Both the position numbers and the translations under genes were made by a program. Source: JANQJA01 sp047947185 (GTDB lineage: Bacteria; Pseudomonadota; Gammaproteobacteria; Pseudomonadales; Azotimanducaceae). Taken from it: a stretch of 64,000 nucleotides of DNA. The DNA is taken from positions 3,100,001 through 3,164,000 of the forward strand of contig CP170502.1 in assembly GCA_047947185.1 (NCBI GenBank), in the 5' to 3' direction. The notes under the pieces are model-generated. The model ran no database searches. It saw nothing but the letters and a program-made list of their open reading frames with translations, and was not told the DNA's origin. Positions 61,304 to 64,000 of this stretch are shown one piece after another; within the stretch, counting starts at the first letter, position 1, and each line of letters begins with the position of its first letter.

Positions 61304-61901
61304 AGGACGTCTTGTCGCCAAACAGGTGGCCGAGCTTGCCTGCCTTGGTGGCGAGGTAACGCGCGTTATGGTCGTTGTGACCGGTTTCGATAGAAACCCG
61401 TTCGGTAATCTCTATGCCCAGTTTCGTCAGCGCCGTCACCTTTACGGGGTTGTTGGTCATCAGGCGAATCCTGGTGATCTGGAAATGCGCAAACATGCTT
61501 TTGCACATGGTGTAATCGCGCAGGTCCGCATCAAACCCGAGTCGTTCGTTCGCCTCAACCGTGTCGGCACCCTGATCCTGCAATTCATAAGCCCGAACCT
61601 TGTTGATCAGGCCAATACCACGACCCTCCTGTCGCAGGTACAGAATGATCCCGCGCCCCTCAACGGCAATTCGCTCGAGCGCTGTCTGTAACTGCGGACC
61701 ACAATCGCAGCGCATGCTGAAGAGGGCATCACCTGTCAGGCATTCCGAATGAACACGGCAGAGCACCGGGTCGCCGTCACTGACGTCACCCATGGTTATT
61801 GCCACGTGTTCCTGCCCCGTGACGGGATCCTCGAATCCGTGCAAGCGGAATTCGCCCATCGGCGTGGGAAGCCGGGAGGATGCGACGTAAACAACGGTCA
61901 A
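61302..61901 (-). CDS. ribA: GTP cyclohydrolase II
   Basis: RibA opens GTP for riboflavin synthesis. From a TTG at 61901 (TVVYVASSRLPTPMGEFRLHGF, with GGAG upstream) the protein is about 199 residues, the normal size; an ATG at 61955 would add 18 residues. The zinc site CLTGDALFSMRCDCGPQLQTALERI, the YLRQEGRGIGLINKVRAYELQDQGADTVEANERLGFDADLRDY motif and the C-terminal MTNNPVKVTALTKLGIEITERV are all present. A RibB domain is not fused. Confidence 0.96.
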   Translation of the reverse strand: MTVVYVASSRLPTPMGEFRLHGFEDPVTGQEHVAITMGDVSDGDPVLCRVHSECLTGDALFSMRCDCGPQLQTALERIAVEGRGIILYLRQEGRGIGLINKVRAYELQDQGADTVEANERLGFDADLRDYTMCKSMFAHFQITRIRLMTNNPVKVTALTKLGIEITERVSIETGHNDHNARYLATKAGKLGHLFGDKTS

Positions 61902-61993
61902 GGCGGGACTCCGCAAGAAGATGATGAGCGATTCTAACAGACTGGCGGGAGTCACGGCGAACCCGTATCCATTGAGGCTTTTGCCTCTCAGCC

Positions 61994-62015
61994 GGGCGCC
62001 CCTTGCCGGGCGCCC
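61994..62015. terminator. GC-rich hairpin between ribA and the retropepsin-like gene
   Basis: GGGCGCC (61994-62000) pairs with GGCGCCC (62009-62015). There is no T-run; it may be a weak terminator. Confidence 0.35.
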
Positions 62016-62683
62016 TACAAACGGGAGGTCAGCACCAGGACACCATTGGTGTGATTGATTTCCACACTACCCAGAAATGTCATTCCCAGCAGTACGTCCT
62101 CGGGATAATCGCCTTCCAGTACCGCCGCACGCACGTTGGAGACGCTGATCGCGCCTACCTGGACCGACGCCAGGGTCACTTCCCAGGAGTTGACGCGACC
62201 ACTGGCCGTAACCGCGGTCGATTTTCTCCCTGCCCGGAAATCGATACCCAGTAGCCTGGCGATATTGGTGTTCAGCGCCACAATGTTTGCCCCGGTATCC
62301 ACCAGAAGTGCAACCGCACGACCATTGATGCTGCCCATAGTGCGATATTGACCATTATCATTCAGGCTGATGGAAACACTGGCATTGTCAGCGGTCCGGA
62401 ATTCCGCACTGATTTTGCTGCTGAGATCGAGAAACAGGCGCCTGCCATTGACCTCAATCACGGCACCGCGGCTGCTCGCCTCCAGCAGGCTGACACCCTC
62501 GGGGCTGATCTCGCCGGTACGCAGCAATTGCTGCGTGCCGTCAATTTCAAACAGTGCGGCATCCTTGAACAGGCCAACCACATCGATCTCAAGGCTGGTC
62601 GCACCGGCGCCAGGAACCTGGCAAAGCGCCAGAAACCACAGACCCAAAGCCGCCCGCCAAGATGTGACCCGGGCACGAGTCAT
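62015..62683 (-). CDS. Retropepsin-like aspartic protease (clan AA, TIGR02281-type)
   Basis: A 222-residue secreted or membrane-anchored protein. An N-terminal signal (ALGLWFLALCQVPGAGA) leads to a region repeated in related proteins, then the retropepsin core MGSINGRAVALLVDTGANIVALNTNIARLLGIDFRAGRKSTAVTASGRVNSWEVTLASVQVGAISVSNVRAAVLEGDYPEDVLLGMTFLGSVEINHTNGVLVL, with the catalytic DTGA and the ALL/LLGM flap features. Substrates of such bacterial proteases are mostly unknown. Its start overlaps pgpA by 4 bp (ATGA). Confidence 0.88.
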   Translation of the reverse strand: MTRARVTSWRAALGLWFLALCQVPGAGATSLEIDVVGLFKDAALFEIDGTQQLLRTGEISPEGVSLLEASSRGAVIEVNGRRLFLDLSSKISAEFRTADNASVSISLNDNGQYRTMGSINGRAVALLVDTGANIVALNTNIARLLGIDFRAGRKSTAVTASGRVNSWEVTLASVQVGAISVSNVRAAVLEGDYPEDVLLGMTFLGSVEINHTNGVLVLTSRL

Positions 62684-63177
62684 AACACCAGACCCTGGAG
62701 ACTCACGGCAATCTGGATACAGGCCAGCGCATATAAGCCCGCAACAACATCATCAAGCATGACACCCAGTCCTCCCGTCAGTTTCCGGTCGCACCAACTC
62801 GCCGGCCAGGGTTTCAGGATATCGAATATCCGGAACAGCGCAAAACCGGCCAGCACCCAATACCAACCGCCCGGCAGGCAAAAAAACGTCACCAGGAGCC
62901 CGACAAACTCATCAAAGACGATGGCCGACGGATCTTTCAGGTTCATGTCTTGCGCAACCCACCCCGTCAGGTAGATGCCAAAGCCAAGCAACCCGAAGGT
63001 CAGGACAAGATAGTAAGCTGGATCAAGGGTGCCCAGCAGAAGACAAAAGGGCACCGCAACCAGGGTGCCAAGGGTCCCTGGCGCCCATCTCGACAAGCCG
63101 GCACCAAAGCCCAGCGCGACAAAATAGCGTGGGTCCCTGAAGGTTTTTGCTGCCAGGCTTTGATTGATCAGGCTCAT
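62680..63177 (-). CDS. pgpA: Phosphatidylglycerophosphatase A
   Basis: PgpA removes the phosphate from phosphatidylglycerol phosphate in the inner membrane. The 165-residue protein has FVALGFGAGLSRWAPGTLGTLVAVPFCLLL, then KDPSAIVFDEFVGLLVTFFCLP and FRIFDILKPWPASWCDRKLTGGLGVMLDDVVAGLYALA, all conserved in the family. It overlaps thiL by one base (TAATG), a common pair. Confidence 0.96.
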   Translation of the reverse strand: MSLINQSLAAKTFRDPRYFVALGFGAGLSRWAPGTLGTLVAVPFCLLLGTLDPAYYLVLTFGLLGFGIYLTGWVAQDMNLKDPSAIVFDEFVGLLVTFFCLPGGWYWVLAGFALFRIFDILKPWPASWCDRKLTGGLGVMLDDVVAGLYALACIQIAVSLQGLVL

Positions 63178-64000
63178 TACGAGAAGTGCTGATAGCCGGT
63201 TGTGGTCAACTCAACCGGGGCACCGTCCTGGTCAACCAGCAGGATTTCAGGAATCTCTCCTGTGGTTTCCCCAATCAGCGTCAGGGGAAGCTGCAACCGG
63301 GCAGCAATGCGCTGTATCTCGACCCGCGCGCTCGGGTTGGCGGTAAAACAGAGTTCATAATCATCACCACCCGCCGTCACCATGGCCACACGCTCGGTGT
63401 CGTTAAACTGACCGGGTACCAGGGGATTCACCGGGATACGCGCTAGTTCAATTCGTGCACCAACCCCACTGGCCAAACAAATGTGTCCCAGGTCGGCAAT
63501 CAGTCCATCAGAAATATCAATGGCCGCACTGGCCCGCGAGACAATCGCCTGGCCTACAGCAAGGCGCGGCTCAGGGAAAAGATAACGCCAAACCAGCGGG
63601 TCATCGTCAGCGACTGAGCCGAGCAGGCGCAGTCCCGCAGCGGCATCACCCAGGGTGCCTGAGACATACACATCATCACCGGCAGAGGCACCTGAACGCG
63701 GAATTGCGGCACCCGCGGGCACCGTCCCCATCACGGTGATTGTGATCGACAGCTGGCCACGCGCCAGGTTGCCACCCACCAGGGGTATCTCGTATTTTTC
63801 AGTCAGCTGGCACAGCCTGGCAGAAAATTGCTCAAGCCAGTCAACATTTTCTGCCGGTAATGTCAGGGCCAGTGTAAAACCCAGCGGGGTTGCCCCCATG
63901 GCGGCCAGATCGGACAGATTGGCACAAAGACTGCGGTGCGCTGCTACACTGCCGGGCGCACCAACTGGAAAGTGCACACCTTCCAGCAAGGTGTCAGTCG
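63177..64000 (-). CDS. thiL: Thiamine-monophosphate kinase (partial, 5' end outside window)
   Basis: ThiL makes thiamine diphosphate from thiamine monophosphate and ATP. The window shows about 274 codons from TDTLLEGVHFPVGAP, which lies near residue 55 of a normal protein of about 320, to the stop. Motifs ANLSDLAAMGATPLGFTLALTLP, GGNLARGQLSITITVMG, AIDISDGLIADLGHI and VTAGGDDYELCFTA are present. The frame runs off the right edge; the apparent start at 63989 is an internal TTG. Confidence 0.96.
   Translation of the reverse strand, partial: TDTLLEGVHFPVGAPGSVAAHRSLCANLSDLAAMGATPLGFTLALTLPAENVDWLEQFSARLCQLTEKYEIPLVGGNLARGQLSITITVMGTVPAGAAIPRSGASAGDDVYVSGTLGDAAAGLRLLGSVADDDPLVWRYLFPEPRLAVGQAIVSRASAAIDISDGLIADLGHICLASGVGARIELARIPVNPLVPGQFNDTERVAMVTAGGDDYELCFTANPSARVEIQRIAARLQLPLTLIGETTGEIPEILLVDQDGAPVELTTTGYQHFS

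Overview
The window is a 64 kb piece of a GC-rich gammaproteobacterial chromosome. The evidence is the gene order hrcA-grpE-dnaK-dnaJ-dapB-carA-carB, the recN/fur/bamE/rnfH/ratA neighbourhood, smpB next to ssrA, an E. coli-like tmRNA tag (ANDETYALAA) and sigma-32-type promoters ahead of grpE and dnaK. I cannot name the genus; a marine or environmental lineage is a guess.

Layout. (1) 1-18.7 kb is conserved core: pyrimidine/arginine and lysine biosynthesis (carAB, dapB), the heat-shock chaperones, recN, fur, outer-membrane assembly (bamE), a ratA-rnfH pair, two transporters (NSS and GPH families), a hexapeptide acyltransferase, a methyltransferase and the smpB-ssrA ribosome-rescue pair. (2) 19.2-36.2 kb is a defence island starting just after ssrA. 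Its left part is one tightly coupled operon (every junction overlaps by 1 or 4 bp): HTH regulator, hsdM, a YhcG-type nuclease, a tiny gene with two perfect palindromes, hsdS, a PtuA-like ATPase, a PtuB-like HNH nuclease and hsdR. A Septu-like pair is thus nested inside a type I restriction-modification operon. A Fic protein and a TOTE-type primase-helicase follow; the latter is split by a complete IS1380-family element with a CTAG target duplication. A hipB with palindromic operators, a decayed hipA and a transposase scrap close the island. (3) 36.3-43 kb is accessory: three secreted proteins with PEP-CTERM-like (VPAP) C-termini, one flanked by two copies of a 152-bp direct repeat, two methyltransferases, a small exported protein and a block of long hairpin-forming repeats. 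(4) 43-64 kb returns to ordinary genes: a degenerate GGDEF protein, hydrolases, a Nudix enzyme, a ThuA-like protein, an M48/TPR lipoprotein, an ABC exporter whose permease carries an M1 aminopeptidase domain, a GH2 beta-galactosidase, a cytochrome b561/cytochrome c' pair, xseB-dxs, and ribA, a retropepsin-like protease, pgpA and thiL (thiL is cut by the window end).

A family of large imperfect palindromes occurs at three distant places (about 18.8, 42.2-43.0 and 61.2 kb), so it belongs to the genome rather than to the island. All function calls come from reading motifs and gene order by eye; no database search was possible.
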